This document shows positions 36,720-46,943 of a DNA stretch of 64,000 nucleotides, piece by piece. The DNA is taken from NCBI GenBank assembly GCA_001797275.1, contig MGOY01000032.1, forward strand, positions 147,633 through 211,632, in the 5' to 3' direction. The notes under the pieces were generated by a model. The model was not told the DNA's origin, made no database searches, and saw only the letters and a program-made list of their open reading frames with translations. Both the position numbers and the translations under genes were made by a program. The stretch is from Clostridiales bacterium GWF2_38_85. GTDB taxonomy: Bacteria > Bacillota > Clostridia > Oscillospirales > CAG-382. Positions within the stretch are counted from its first letter, which is position 1. Each line of letters begins with the position of its first letter.

Positions 36720-38003
36720 ATGAGCTTAAAAGCAGTAAACAATTTAGAAACAAATAAATATGAACTTGAAATTGTTATCCCAAAAAAAGATTTTGATGAT
36801 GCAATTCAAAAGGCATATCAAAAGAATGTTGATAAAATCAATGTTCCCGGATTCCGTAAAGGAAAAGCTCCAAAAGGTATAATTGAAAAAATGTACGGAG
36901 CATCAGTTTTCTATGATGATGCTATTGATATAGTTCTTCCCACACTTTATAAAGATGCTCTTGATGAATCTAAGTTAGAAGCAGTTGCAAGACCTGAAAT
37001 AGAAGTAGCAAACATCGACGAAGACGGCGTTGTTGTCAAAGCAACAATATTTACGAAGCCTGTTCCCACCGTCGGTGAATATAATGGTCTGAAAGTTTCA
37101 AAGAAAGCTGTAAATGTTGAAAACAGCGAAATCGATGCTGAAATAAATGTTACTCGTGAACGCAATGGCCGCATGCTTACAGCTGAAGGTCGTTCAGCTG
37201 TAATGAACGACACTGTAGTATTTGATTTTGAAGGATTTGTCGACGGTAAAACCTTCGAAGGTGGAAAATCCGAAAACTTCTCACTTGTTTTAGGTTCAGG
37301 TCAATTTATTCCTGGATTCGAAGAACAAATGGTTGGACATAATGTTGGTGAAGAATTTGATGTCAATATATCATTCCCTGAAGATTATCATGTTGAAAAC
37401 CTTAAAGGTCAGCCTGCTGTATTCAAAATAAAACTTCATGAGGTTAAGAAATTTGAACTTCCGGAACTCGATGATGATTTTGCAAAAGATGTATCGGAAT
37501 TCGATACCTTTGTTGAATACAGAGACAGTATCAAGGCTAAGATAACAGATAGAAAAGAGAAGGCTGCTGATTCTGAACTTGAGACAATGATTGAAGATGC
37601 AATAGTTGCCATCACTGAAGTTGACGTTCCCAATGTTATGATAGAAGATGAGGTTGAACACTACATAAGTGATTATGATCAAAGGTTAAAAATGCAGGGC
37701 GGTTCGCTTGATATGTATTTTAAGTATACAGGTATGAACTTGGATCAGCTAAAAGAACAATTTAAACCCCGCGCTGAAAGAGCAATAAAATGCCGTCTGG
37801 CTCTTGAAAAAATTGCAGAAACCGAGAAGTTTGTAGTAACAGACGATATGTTTGAAGTTGAATACAAGAAGATTGCAGATTCATATGGTATTGATGTCGA
37901 TACAGTAAAAAAATCTGTAACCGATGAAATGCTTGTCGGGGATATTAAAACAAGAATGGCATTTGACAAAGTCAAAGAAGCTGCTGAAATCACAGTTGAA
38001 TAG
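36720..38003 (+). CDS. tig: Trigger factor (ribosome-associated chaperone, peptidyl-prolyl isomerase)
   Basis: Trigger factor binds nascent chains at the ribosome exit. The ribosome-binding signature GFRKGKAP is near residue 45, the FKBP-like PPIase domain covers about 150-240 ([20 protein letters not shown]...[11 protein letters not shown]), and the rest is the C-terminal chaperone arm. Length 427 aa is normal. It is followed by clpP and clpX, the conserved tig-clpP-clpX order. Confidence 0.97.
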   Translation: MSLKAVNNLETNKYELEIVIPKKDFDDAIQKAYQKNVDKINVPGFRKGKAPKGIIEKMYGASVFYDDAIDIVLPTLYKDALDESKLEAVARPEIEVANIDEDGVVVKATIFTKPVPTVGEYNGLKVSKKAVNVENSEIDAEINVTRERNGRMLTAEGRSAVMNDTVVFDFEGFVDGKTFEGGKSENFSLVLGSGQFIPGFEEQMVGHNVGEEFDVNISFPEDYHVENLKGQPAVFKIKLHEVKKFELPELDDDFAKDVSEFDTFVEYRDSIKAKITDRKEKAADSELETMIEDAIVAITEVDVPNVMIEDEVEHYISDYDQRLKMQGGSLDMYFKYTGMNLDQLKEQFKPRAERAIKCRLALEKIAETEKFVVTDDMFEVEYKKIADSYGIDVDTVKKSVTDEMLVGDIKTRMAFDKVKEAAEITVE

Positions 38004-38074
38004 TTGATATTTTAATGCAAATGAATAGTAAAAGCTATTCATTTGTTCAGTTTAACTCAGAAAGGAGTTTTATT

Positions 38075-38659
38075 ATGTCATTAGTCCCAATGGTTATCGA
38101 GCAGACGAGCAGAGGTGAGCGTTCATACGATATTTTTTCACGTTTATTAAACGACAGAATCGTTTTTCTCGGTGATGAAGTCAATGATACAACAGCATCA
38201 CTTGTGGTCGCTCAATTATTGTATCTTGAAGCACAGGACCCTCAAAAAGATATTTATTTATACATTAACAGCCCAGGCGGTTCAATCACATCCGGTATGG
38301 CTATTTATGATACAATGAATTTTATTAAGTGTGATGTTTCGACTATGTGTGTCGGCATTGCTGCAAGTATGGGTGCATTCTTACTTACAGCAGGTACAAA
38401 AGGGAAGAGATTCGCTCTTCCAAACAGCGAAATAATGATTCATCAGCCCTCAGCAGGCACACAAGGTCAAGTTACAGATATGAAAATTCATTTGGACAGA
38501 TTTGTAAGAATACGTTCGAAGTTGAATGAGATGTTATCTCAAATGACCGGTCAGCCACTTGAAGTTATAGAAAGAGATACTGAACGTGATAATTTTATGA
38601 CTGCTGAAGAAGCATTGAAATATGGTCTTATCGATAAAATCAGCGATAAGAGAATTTAA
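38075..38659 (+). CDS. clpP: ATP-dependent Clp protease proteolytic subunit
   Basis: ClpP forms the tetradecameric serine protease chamber. The catalytic serine is S98 in GIAASMGAF and the histidine is H123 in IMIHQPS; the [10 protein letters not shown] motif is intact. The frame opens at 38015, but AGAAAGGAG 7 nt before ATG 38075 gives the usual [16 protein letters not shown] start and a 194-aa protein. The gene lies between tig and its partner clpX. Confidence 0.97.
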   Translation: MSLVPMVIEQTSRGERSYDIFSRLLNDRIVFLGDEVNDTTASLVVAQLLYLEAQDPQKDIYLYINSPGGSITSGMAIYDTMNFIKCDVSTMCVGIAASMGAFLLTAGTKGKRFALPNSEIMIHQPSAGTQGQVTDMKIHLDRFVRIRSKLNEMLSQMTGQPLEVIERDTERDNFMTAEEALKYGLIDKISDKRI

Positions 38660-38673
38660 ACGAGGAAAATCAT

Positions 38674-39954
38674 ATGCCCAAAAAGGAAATCAAAGGTTGT
38701 TCATTTTGCGGCAGGCCAAAAAATGAAATAACCGGTTATATATCTGGTATTGGTGATGCGGTAATTTGCAGTGACTGCATTCAAATAATGACACAAATGC
38801 TTAATGAAGGTCCTGCAAAAAATGATATATTGCAAACATCAGCAAAAGGATTATCCTTAACTACTTTACCGAAACCTATTGAAATTAAACAAATTCTTGA
38901 TCTACATGTAATAGGTCAGGATGAAGCAAAGGTTGTTTTATCTGTTGCCGTATATAATCATTATAAAAGAATATTAAGCATTGAAGCAGATAAGAAGAGT
39001 AAATCAAAAGTTAAAGATGAAAATGATGTTGAATTGAGAAAAAGCAACGTTCTTCTTCTCGGTCCGACAGGTGTCGGTAAAACACTGTTAGCTGAAACAC
39101 TTGCAAAGCTTCTTGATGTCCCTTTTGCAATTGCAGATGCAACAACCTTAACTGAAGCAGGTTATGTCGGTGAGGATGTGGAAAACATATTACTCAAACT
39201 TATCCAAGCGGCAGATTATAATGTTGCAAAAGCCGAACGCGGAATTATATATATTGATGAAATCGATAAAATTTCAAGACGCAGTGAGAATAGATCAATA
39301 ACTCGTGATGTTTCCGGTGAAGGTGTTCAGCAGGCATTATTAAAAATAATAGAAGGTACAGTTTCCAATGTACCTCCGAATGGTGGAAGAAAGCATCCGC
39401 AGCAAGATTTTATTGAAATTGATACTCGGAATATTCTGTTTATCTGCGGTGGCGCATTTGATGGTATCACCGAAATAATTGATAAAAGGCTTGGTGGCTC
39501 CACGATTGGTTTTAGCGGTGAAATTAAACGATTTGATGATGATCGCAATAAAGACATTACTCCTCATGATCTCGTCAAATATGGCTTGATTCCTGAGCTT
39601 GTAGGACGTTTGCCGGTTGTTGTTTCGTTATCTGAATTGAACAAAGATGCGTTTGTCCGAATCTTATCGGAACCGAAGAGTGCACTCATAAAACAATACC
39701 AGAAGTTGTTTGAACTTGACAATGTTAAGCTTGAATTTACAAAGGCTGCGCTTGAAGCTATTGCTGATAAAACCATTGAGTTAAAGACCGGAGCAAGAGG
39801 GCTGAGAACAATCATGGAAAAAATTATGACAAATTTGATGTTTTCAACACCTTCAGATTCAATCAAGTCAGTAAAAATAGATGAAGATACTGTAATTAAT
39901 GGTACAGAACCAACAATAATCAAAAAACCAAAGAAAAAGGCAGCTTCAAATTAA
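38674..39954 (+). CDS. clpX: ATP-dependent unfoldase ClpX
   Basis: ClpX recognises substrates and feeds them to ClpP. The N-terminal zinc-binding domain has CSFCGRP and CSDC pairs; the AAA+ domain has Walker [10 protein letters not shown], Walker [10 protein letters not shown] and the IGF-type loop in GSTIGFSG that docks ClpP. Length 426 aa is normal. It begins 15 nt after clpP. A terminator overlaps its stop codon. Confidence 0.97.
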   Translation: MPKKEIKGCSFCGRPKNEITGYISGIGDAVICSDCIQIMTQMLNEGPAKNDILQTSAKGLSLTTLPKPIEIKQILDLHVIGQDEAKVVLSVAVYNHYKRILSIEADKKSKSKVKDENDVELRKSNVLLLGPTGVGKTLLAETLAKLLDVPFAIADATTLTEAGYVGEDVENILLKLIQAADYNVAKAERGIIYIDEIDKISRRSENRSITRDVSGEGVQQALLKIIEGTVSNVPPNGGRKHPQQDFIEIDTRNILFICGGAFDGITEIIDKRLGGSTIGFSGEIKRFDDDRNKDITPHDLVKYGLIPELVGRLPVVVSLSELNKDAFVRILSEPKSALIKQYQKLFELDNVKLEFTKAALEAIADKTIELKTGARGLRTIMEKIMTNLMFSTPSDSIKSVKIDEDTVINGTEPTIIKKPKKKAASN

Positions 39955-39965
39955 GCTGCCTTTTT
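39934..39965 (+). terminator. Terminator overlapping the clpX stop codon
   Basis: AAAAAGGCAGCTT and AAGCTGCCTTTTT form a hairpin with a 6-nt loop that contains the first base of the clpX stop codon (TAA 39952-39954). A T-run follows. Confidence 0.85.
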
Positions 39966-39994
39966 AACACTATATCTGAGAGGCTTTTATACGA

Positions 39995-41128
39995 ATGATA
40001 AAAAATCTGTCTCTATATATACATATACCGTTTTGTAAAAATCGCTGCCATTATTGCGATTTTTACTCAAATACAGATTGCAGCAATGAATTGCAATCAA
40101 AGTATACAAAAGCTTTGATTACTTCAATGAATGTACCCATAGATAAAATGGAATACAGCATTGATACAGTCTATTTTGGCGGTGGTACTCCGACGATGCT
40201 AGATGCTGAGAATCTTGTGAAGATCATAAAGAAGATTCAATCATCATTTAATTTATCAGATGATTGCGAGATAACCGTCGAAACAAATCCGAACAGTGCA
40301 AAAGAAAACGAATTAAAAATACTCAAGGATAACGGGGTAAACAGAATTAGTATTGGTCTTCAAAGCCTTAATAATGACATACTTGCCGATATTGGCAGAA
40401 CACATAATTCCGATGATTTTTTTTCTTGCTTTAATGCAGCAGTAAATGCAGGGATTAAAAATATTTCTGTTGATATAATGTATGGACTGCCGGAGCAAAG
40501 TTCAAATGATTTATTTGATACAATAAATAAAGTCTTGGCATTGGGAGAAAAAATTAAACATATCTCGCTTTATGGTCTTAAGCTTGAAGAGGGAACAAGG
40601 ATGTATAATAAAAGGAACTCATATGAATTCCCCGTTGAAGACGAAGAAGCCGATATGTATTTTGAAGCATGTGAATTATTACGAAACAATAAATTTGAAC
40701 ATTACGAAATCTCAAATTTTGCACGATCAGGATATCGTTCAAAACATAATTTAAAATACTGGACCTGCGGCGATTTTCTTGGTTTCGGTGCTTCGGCGCA
40801 TTCAAGATTTTTAAATAAACTTTTTTATATCGAACCGGATATTCACAATTTTATTGAGTCAGCATTTAGCGGGAAAAATATTTTTGAAATCAGCAACTAC
40901 AATGACGTAAATACTCTGACAGTTGAAGAGATTAATGAAGTTTATATTATGATGTCGCTGAGAACCTCTGACGGTCTCAATCTTAAAAAAATAAATATCA
41001 CAGATAGTTTTTTTGCTAAAATTCAAAAATATATTAATGCAGGATTTATGCATATTGAAGGGGATAATTGTTGCATGACTGAAAGAGCATTCTATATTTC
41101 AAACTCAATTTTAGCTGACCTTATCTGA
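39995..41128 (+). CDS. hemW: HemW-like radical SAM protein (oxygen-independent coproporphyrinogen oxidase family)
   Basis: The cluster motif PFCKNRCHYCDFYS (CxxxCxxC) starts at about residue 13. VYFGGGTPTML, VETNPNSAKE and RISIGLQSLN are typical of the HemW/HemN family, as is the C-terminal winged domain. The short N-terminus before the cluster fits HemW (a heme chaperone) rather than true HemN. 377 aa is normal. It lies 40 nt after clpX, behind the terminator. Confidence 0.88.
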   Translation: MIKNLSLYIHIPFCKNRCHYCDFYSNTDCSNELQSKYTKALITSMNVPIDKMEYSIDTVYFGGGTPTMLDAENLVKIIKKIQSSFNLSDDCEITVETNPNSAKENELKILKDNGVNRISIGLQSLNNDILADIGRTHNSDDFFSCFNAAVNAGIKNISVDIMYGLPEQSSNDLFDTINKVLALGEKIKHISLYGLKLEEGTRMYNKRNSYEFPVEDEEADMYFEACELLRNNKFEHYEISNFARSGYRSKHNLKYWTCGDFLGFGASAHSRFLNKLFYIEPDIHNFIESAFSGKNIFEISNYNDVNTLTVEEINEVYIMMSLRTSDGLNLKKINITDSFFAKIQKYINAGFMHIEGDNCCMTERAFYISNSILADLI

Positions 41129-41246
41129 AACATATTACAACTTCTGCATATACTTATATAAAGCGTTCTATTATTATATAAAATACTTTAATAAAGTCTT
41201 TTATAATGATGGTACGCTTAATTTATTTAATAAGTGAGGAATATAT

Positions 41247-43082
41247 ATGTGTGGTATAGCCGGAGTGACAGGAAAAACATATAATGAAAATCAATTTAAT
41301 CTTTTTTCTGATATGCAATTAAGCCTTATAAACAGAGGACCGGATTCACAATCAATGTATATAGACAGTAATATTGCATTGCTGCATACAAGACTTTGCG
41401 TAATTGATAAGGAAAACGGCAGGCAGCCGATGATTTTTGAACAAGGATATAAAAAGTTTATAATTGTTTACAACGGTGAGTTATATAATACAGCAAAAAT
41501 AAGAAATGAACTTATCAAGACTGGGTATGTTTTTAACGGATATTCCGATACAGAGGTATTATTGAAAGCTTATGTTGAATGGGGCCAGAGTTGTCTCGGA
41601 AGGCTGAACGGTATTTTTGCTTTTGCCGTATGGGAATGTCATAATAAATGTTTATTCTTTGCACGAGATAGAATGGGAGTCAAGCCATTTTTCTATACGG
41701 TAAAAAACAACACCTTTATATTCGGATCAGAAATTAAAGCAATATTAAAGCACCCACTTATGAGTGCAAAAATTGACAAAAATTCTATTGCAGAGCTTCT
41801 TTTAATTGGTCCTGGCAGAACGCCCGGATATGGCGTTTTTGTCGGTATTAATGAATTGCCAAGAGCATGTTATGGTTATTTTAACGCTGATAACCAATTA
41901 TTAATTAATAATTATTGGAGTATTAAAGATTCATTATATAAAGATTCTTTAGGCGAAACAATAGACAAAGTCAGGTTTCTTGTAACCGATGCAATCAAAA
42001 AACAGCTGATTTCTGATGTTCCTATTTGCACATTCTTATCCGGAGGACTTGACTCAAGTATAATTTCATCTATTACAGCAACTCATTGCAAAGAAAATAA
42101 TATTCCATTCAAAACTTTATCGGTAAATTATAAAGATAATGATAAAAATTTTGTCTGCAACAAATACCAGCCGAACAGTGATGCCGAATATATCAAAGTA
42201 ATGAATAAATACCTTGATATCGAACATATAGAAATTATGCTTGATACCCCGATGCTTGTTGAAGCTTTATATGACGCGGTTGAAGCACGTGACTTACCTG
42301 GGATGGCTGATATTGATTCCTCATTATTGCTGTTCTGCCGTGAAGTAAAGAAATATTGTACTGTTGCCTTGTCGGGAGAATGTGCAGATGAAATATTCGG
42401 TGGTTATCCCTGGTACACTGACGAAACAGTCAGAAATAGAAAAGGATTCCCATGGTCTCAATCAAATGAGTACAGAGCATCCTTTATAAAAGATGAATTT
42501 CTGAAGGAAATCAATTTTGTTGAATATGTAAATAAAAAATATAACGAAAGTATCAATAAAGCACATATAAATCAGGATAATACAGAATATACAAAGCAAA
42601 TGAAACAGATGATGACGCTCAATATTGATTGGTTTATGCAGACACTGCTTGATAGGAAAGACAGAATGAGTATGAGAAGCGGACTTGAAGTCAGAGTGCC
42701 GTTTTGCGATCATAGAATAACAGAATATCTGTATACAGTTCCATGGCAAATTAAATATCTGAATAATAATGAAAAGGGGCTTCTTAGAGAAGCCATGAAA
42801 GATATATTACCAAATGAAATTTTACAGCGTAAAAAAAGTCCATATCCGAAAACACACAATCCAGATTTTTTGATTGCGGTAACAAAAGAACTTATGAATA
42901 TATTATCTGATAATTATAATCCTATACTTCAAATATTGAAAAAAGATAAAATTAAAAATTTAATTGAAAAAGAGGGAAGCGGTGTCCCATGGTACGGACA
43001 GTTGATGCAAAAACCTCAGATTATCGCATATTTTATACAATTAAATTATTGGCTTAAAAAATATAAAGTTGAGATAATATGA
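41247..43082 (+). CDS. asnB: Glutamine-hydrolysing asparagine synthase
   Basis: The enzyme makes asparagine from aspartate with ammonia from glutamine. The N-terminal nucleophile is Cys2 (MCGIAGV), the glutaminase domain covers about 1-200, and the synthetase domain carries the pyrophosphate loop SGGLDSS at about 265 and VALSGECADEIFGGYPWY. 611 aa is a usual length. It has its own leader and a terminator hairpin. Nothing ties it to peptide modification, so a plain biosynthetic role is likely. Confidence 0.95.
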   Translation: MCGIAGVTGKTYNENQFNLFSDMQLSLINRGPDSQSMYIDSNIALLHTRLCVIDKENGRQPMIFEQGYKKFIIVYNGELYNTAKIRNELIKTGYVFNGYSDTEVLLKAYVEWGQSCLGRLNGIFAFAVWECHNKCLFFARDRMGVKPFFYTVKNNTFIFGSEIKAILKHPLMSAKIDKNSIAELLLIGPGRTPGYGVFVGINELPRACYGYFNADNQLLINNYWSIKDSLYKDSLGETIDKVRFLVTDAIKKQLISDVPICTFLSGGLDSSIISSITATHCKENNIPFKTLSVNYKDNDKNFVCNKYQPNSDAEYIKVMNKYLDIEHIEIMLDTPMLVEALYDAVEARDLPGMADIDSSLLLFCREVKKYCTVALSGECADEIFGGYPWYTDETVRNRKGFPWSQSNEYRASFIKDEFLKEINFVEYVNKKYNESINKAHINQDNTEYTKQMKQMMTLNIDWFMQTLLDRKDRMSMRSGLEVRVPFCDHRITEYLYTVPWQIKYLNNNEKGLLREAMKDILPNEILQRKKSPYPKTHNPDFLIAVTKELMNILSDNYNPILQILKKDKIKNLIEKEGSGVPWYGQLMQKPQIIAYFIQLNYWLKKYKVEII

Positions 43083-43096
43083 CTTATATAAAGCTA

Positions 43097-43126
43097 CCAA
43101 ATGAAATGCTATAATATTTCATTTGG
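43097..43126. terminator. Hairpin after asnB
   Basis: CCAAATGAAAT (43097-43107) pairs with ATTTCATTTGG (43116-43126). It lies between the convergent asnB and Spo0A-like genes. Confidence 0.7.
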
Positions 43127-43151
43127 AATATGTATCAGCTTAAAATATTAA

Positions 43152-43523
43152 TTAAACATTGTAAATCATAATTCTGTAAACATACTGAGCTATTATATTG
43201 ATAAATATGTTTGAAGATGGATATGCTGATTCGTAATTGACATACCCATCAAATATTTCTGCCTGTTTACTGCTGTTACCATATATCCAATTTCGTTTTA
43301 TACAAAATCTTATAGAGCGGTCAACCGATTCTATACTGCAATTATAATATTTTGCACAAGCAGGGTATATTTCTTTTGTCAAAGAGGCTTCAGCATCGTT
43401 TTCTAATATGTACATTATACAGAATTTTATATAGTTACACCCACAAAGTTGATGAGTAATACCTAAATCATCTATAATTTTATCGATGCAACTTTTCATA
43501 TTGAATTTCATACTATCCATCAT
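43152..43523 (-). CDS. Stand-alone Spo0A-like effector (DNA-binding) domain
   Basis: The 123-residue protein consists almost wholly of a region resembling the C-terminal effector domain of the sporulation regulator Spo0A: an N-terminal helix with DLGI...GCNYIKFCI, LTKEIYPACAKYYN, SVDRSIRFCIKRNWIYG at the recognition helix, and SSNIFINIIAQYVYR at the end. Spo0A's conserved VERAIRHAIE becomes VDRSIRFCIK here. There is no receiver domain, so it could not be switched by the phosphorelay and may bind 0A-box DNA constitutively or block Spo0A. The gene is short but intact and lies alone in AT-rich DNA. The resemblance is by eye. Confidence 0.72.
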   Translation of the reverse strand: MMDSMKFNMKSCIDKIIDDLGITHQLCGCNYIKFCIMYILENDAEASLTKEIYPACAKYYNCSIESVDRSIRFCIKRNWIYGNSSKQAEIFDGYVNYESAYPSSNIFINIIAQYVYRIMIYNV

Positions 43524-43774
43524 AATATAACATACTCCCCTGCAAGTATGAATATATTTTATACTATATATTATATTTTATCAATATATAATTGAATAAT
43601 ATATAAATTTCAGCAATTTTTATAAAATAAATGATGAATTTATGTTCATTTGTGCTATATTATTATTTTAAAATGCTGTTATTATAATTACATTAATAAT
43701 GTATTATGTTAATATATATGATAATATAACATATTGTCTTAATTAAGCATGTGACATAATCTGAATATTAAGTA
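43524..43774. other. AT-rich intergenic region
   Basis: The 306-bp gap between the Spo0A-like gene and the DUF2207 gene is extremely AT-rich with many TATA-like words. Apart from the promoter at its right end I see no gene, RNA or repeat. Confidence 0.4.
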
Positions 43775-43803
43775 TTGCATAAAATAAAACCTTGTGATAT
43801 ACT
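43775..43803 (+). promoter_or_regulatory. Sigma-A promoter of the DUF2207-lemA operon
   Basis: TTGCAT (43775-43780) and TATACT (43798-43803) are 17 nt apart. An AAGGGGG ribosome site follows before the start codon. Confidence 0.6.
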
Positions 43804-43829
43804 TTAATTATTAATCAAGGGGGATTTAT

Positions 43830-45812
43830 ATGAAATTTAATAAAATAATTACGATATTTATTGTTACTTTGATAATTATTTTTAGTATAAACTCCATTAT
43901 TACCTTTGCTGCATCTGCTGAATGTAATGAAGCAAAATTTGTTGTTGAATTACAGTTTGATGGTAGTGCAATAATTACTGAAAGCTGGGAATTTACATCA
44001 TCTGGAGAGATAACCCGTTTTTATCGAGATATTAATATTCCTGATGATTCAACTATCAGCGATATAACAGCGAAAGATGGCTTTGGTAATGATTTTATTA
44101 AATTAGATTCTTTAGATATTTTACGTCCTTCAGGATATTTTGCTTATGAAAATCAAGGTAATAATGTTCATGTTGAGTTTTATACAAAATTAATAAATTC
44201 ATCAAAAACCTTTGTCCTATCATATAAACTAAGTAATTTAGTCATCAAACATAACGACATTGCTGAATTTTATCATATGTTTTTAAATACTAACATGGAA
44301 TATGGAACTATTGATGTGGTTCAAGCTGTTGTAATAATTCCAACTGGAGCGCAAAAAAGCGATTTACGAATATGGGCACATTCGCCTGTAAAAGGTGTTT
44401 CAGCAATTGATACCGAAACAAAGTTTTCATATTACAGTGAAAATGTACCTTCTAATGAATATACTGAGTTAAGAATTCTAATGCCATTATCGCTTTTTCC
44501 TGATTCAACAAGACTTTCAGGCGAAAATAGATTTAATGCTATCGTTGCCGAGGAAGCCAATTTAGCAGAGAATACATCATATTCAAACAATAATAATGAT
44601 TCAGATTGGTTTAGTAATTTTCTTGGTAATATACTTGGTATAGATTCAGCAACAGTTGAAGTTATAAAAAGTATTTTTATTATAGCTATACCTTTTACTT
44701 TCTTTGCTTTGACTGCATTTTTGTCAAAGAAGAATAATGGAAGAAGTCTTTCAAACAATATAAAAAGATTTTATAAGCCTATCAATAATCCTCAGTATTT
44801 CCGTGAGCTGCCTTCTGATGTATCACCTGCTGAAGCTGCACAGTTGCTAAGATTTATTGGTAAATTAAAAACATCAACATCATCGCAATACAGTGCGACG
44901 CTTCTTGATTTGAATGTTAAAGGATATATAAATGTCGATTCGATTAAGAAGGATATAATTATTACATTTAACGAAAATGTTGATCCAAATTCCATGCTGA
45001 CACATGAACGTTCATTATGGAACATCCTACAAGATGCTTCAAAGGGAAATAACCGATTAACTGTTAAAGAGCTGACAAGATATATAAAATCTCATGCATC
45101 AACAGTACAATCTCTTCTACGGAACTTTGACAATCATGTGAATGAGTATTTATCGGATAAAAATTATTTTATTTATGAGAATCATTCGAGGATTAACGAG
45201 AAGGTGTTCCAAAATAAAGAGAAGTCTGATATAAAAAAATTAAACATTACACTGACTGCAATCGGTACTATTTTTTTGATAGCAGGTATGTTCTTAGGTT
45301 ACGGTATAATTTCCTTAGTTGGAATCATTGTATTTATAATCATTTTAGTACTTTACAGTAGTAGAAAAGACAAAAAATATCTTGCTCAAAAGGGCGAAGA
45401 CGAGGCTGCATTATGGGCTGCTTTCGTAAGGTTCCTTGAGGATTTCACTATGTTTGAAGATCGTGAAATACCTGAGATAAAAATATGGGAAAAGTATCTT
45501 GTATATGCAACTGCTGCCGGTGTAAGCAAGAAAGTTTTAAAGAAAATTCCGATTCTTTATCCGGATATTGACCAGACACAGCTTAACCAGGGTACATTCC
45601 TTTATATTATGATGAGTGATATAAACAGGTCATCTAATTTATTCGGTTCAAGTACTGAAAACTTAATCGGAGCATTATCAGTATTCGAAAACGCTACTCA
45701 AGCTGCCGTTAACTTCAATAGTGCTTCATCAGGCGGAGGAGGTTTTGGTGGTACATCATCCTTTGGCGGTGGTGGAGGATTCAGTGGCGGCGGCGGTGGC
45801 GGCATCGATTAA
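43830..45812 (+). CDS. DUF2207 membrane protein with Gly-rich tail
   Basis: A signal peptide (about 1-28) is followed by the extracellular DUF2207 domain (about 30-240: EITRFYRDINIPDDSTISD and so on), a membrane helix (about 285-303), a cytoplasmic winged-helix-like part, two further helices (about 475-515), and a final tail made almost only of Gly, Ser and Phe (GGGGFGG...GGGGGGID). Family function is unknown; these proteins are usually encoded beside LemA, as here, 40 nt upstream. A role in envelope stress or organisation is only inference. Confidence 0.85.
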   Translation: MKFNKIITIFIVTLIIIFSINSIITFAASAECNEAKFVVELQFDGSAIITESWEFTSSGEITRFYRDINIPDDSTISDITAKDGFGNDFIKLDSLDILRPSGYFAYENQGNNVHVEFYTKLINSSKTFVLSYKLSNLVIKHNDIAEFYHMFLNTNMEYGTIDVVQAVVIIPTGAQKSDLRIWAHSPVKGVSAIDTETKFSYYSENVPSNEYTELRILMPLSLFPDSTRLSGENRFNAIVAEEANLAENTSYSNNNNDSDWFSNFLGNILGIDSATVEVIKSIFIIAIPFTFFALTAFLSKKNNGRSLSNNIKRFYKPINNPQYFRELPSDVSPAEAAQLLRFIGKLKTSTSSQYSATLLDLNVKGYINVDSIKKDIIITFNENVDPNSMLTHERSLWNILQDASKGNNRLTVKELTRYIKSHASTVQSLLRNFDNHVNEYLSDKNYFIYENHSRINEKVFQNKEKSDIKKLNITLTAIGTIFLIAGMFLGYGIISLVGIIVFIIILVLYSSRKDKKYLAQKGEDEAALWAAFVRFLEDFTMFEDREIPEIKIWEKYLVYATAAGVSKKVLKKIPILYPDIDQTQLNQGTFLYIMMSDINRSSNLFGSSTENLIGALSVFENATQAAVNFNSASSGGGGFGGTSSFGGGGGFSGGGGGGID

Positions 45813-45851
45813 ATAGTAAATATAAATTATAAATAAGAAAGGGAAATTAAT

Positions 45852-46400
45852 ATGCCATACATCATAGCAGGCGGTATTATTGTATTAATTATTTTGTATG
45901 TTATTTCAACATACAACAGGCTGGTAAACGAAAGACTTAAGGTCGGCAATCAGTGGAGCCAGGTCAACATTATATTAAAGCAAAGAACTGATTTGATACC
46001 CAACATTGTCAATACAGTTTCAGGCTATGCAAGCCATGAGAAGGAGATTTTCAACAACCTTTCCGAAGCAAGAGCACGCAGTATGTCTGCCAAAACTCCT
46101 GCCGATGAAATGAAGGCAGCCGGTGAAATGTCAGCAGCTCTCGGCAGATTGTTCGCAGTTGCGGAAGCCTATCCCGATTTAAAAGCAAATGTAAACTTTC
46201 TTGAGCTTCAACATCAACTAACATCAATCGAAAAGAAAATAGCAGATTTCAGACAGTTCTACAATGATATTGTTATGAGATACAACAAACTTATAATTAC
46301 TATTCCTTCGAACATCATTGCTTCAATGTTCAAATTTGAACAAAAACCTTTCTTCCAGATAACAGAAGCTGAAGCAAAAGTACCCGAAGTAAAATTCTAA
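45852..46400 (+). CDS. lemA: LemA family protein
   Basis: A single N-terminal membrane helix (about 1-20) precedes a four-helix bundle with the LemA signature: NRLVNERLKVGNQWSQVN, LIPNIVNTVSGYASHE, YPDLKANVNFLELQHQLTSIE and RQFYNDIVMRYN. The final KFEQKPFFQ motif is typical. The 182-aa length is normal. Function is unknown in bacteria. It pairs with the DUF2207 gene in one operon ended by a strong terminator. Confidence 0.94.
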   Translation: MPYIIAGGIIVLIILYVISTYNRLVNERLKVGNQWSQVNIILKQRTDLIPNIVNTVSGYASHEKEIFNNLSEARARSMSAKTPADEMKAAGEMSAALGRLFAVAEAYPDLKANVNFLELQHQLTSIEKKIADFRQFYNDIVMRYNKLIITIPSNIIASMFKFEQKPFFQITEAEAKVPEVKF

Positions 46401-46409
46401 TATTAATTC

Positions 46410-46444
46410 AGAATCACTCGAAGTTATTAACTTCGAGTGATTCT
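46410..46444 (+). terminator. Terminator of the DUF2207-lemA operon
   Basis: A 16-bp perfect stem (46410-46425 with 46429-46444) with a 3-nt loop lies 9 bp after the lemA stop. Confidence 0.85.
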
Positions 46445-46493
46445 TTGTAACACTTACTGATTTATGATAGTGGACTTAAAAATTGGCTCTGTT

Positions 46494-46658
46494 TCAATAG
46501 ATGAGGTGAAGAAACCCTGTAAGAATTTGTGGAATCCGGAGCAACAATTGAACTGTACCCTTGCCTTTTGGCATAAATTCATCATAAGAAACAATAAATC
46601 CGAACGCATCTCCAATAATGGTTAGATGGTTCGGATTATATTGCTTTGATGCGAGTGT
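46494..46658 (-). other. Possible coding remnant near an insertion boundary
   Basis: On the minus strand 54 codons are open without a start, ending TGA at 46496-46494. The translation (containing HLTIIGDAFGFIVSYDEF and MPKGKGTVQLLLRIP) reads like a fragment of a real protein, but I do not recognise it. It lies in a 340-bp stretch between lemA and the TnpV-type genes that has no intact gene. A chance open frame cannot be excluded. Confidence 0.25.
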
Positions 46659-46782
46659 TCATAACAAACTTGAAAAAATCACTATTTTTACGGCAATCAT
46701 GTACATATTCCAGCGCGCACATTTGTGATTTTTCGGCTTTCTTCGTACAATTAAGATACACAATACGAAGGAGGAATCGACT

Positions 46783-46941
46783 ATGCAAAAGAAATATCAT
46801 ATTTACCTTGATGACTATGAACGCAGAATCATGGTGAACTGTTTGTCGGAAGGCAAGCATAGTGACCCGGTGGATGAAATTCTGCTCAAAGTTATCGATG
46901 CACCCACGAAAAAAATCAAAGTCATTCACAAGGAGGGTTGA
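46783..46941 (+). CDS. Small protein upstream of tnpV
   Basis: A 52-residue ORF starts MQKKYHIYLDDYERRIMVN and is preceded by GAAGGAGG at 6-nt spacing. It ends just before the TnpV start, and an AGGAGGG inside its last codons serves the next gene. Small charged proteins often precede tnpV in Clostridial mobile elements; I do not recognise a specific family. Strong ribosome site and tight coupling support expression. Confidence 0.55.
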   Translation: MQKKYHIYLDDYERRIMVNCLSEGKHSDPVDEILLKVIDAPTKKIKVIHKEG

Positions 46942-46943
46942 AC

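Noticed and set aside
41247..43082. Asparagine synthase as a lasso-peptide cyclase
   Set aside because: The glutaminase domain with Cys2 is intact and no precursor or B-protein gene is near, so a normal AsnB is the better reading.
46636..46929. A 97-codon minus-strand frame opposite the small ORF and tnpV leader
   Set aside because: The opposite frame has a GAAGGAGG ribosome site and coupling to tnpV, whereas this frame has neither and looks like a shadow.
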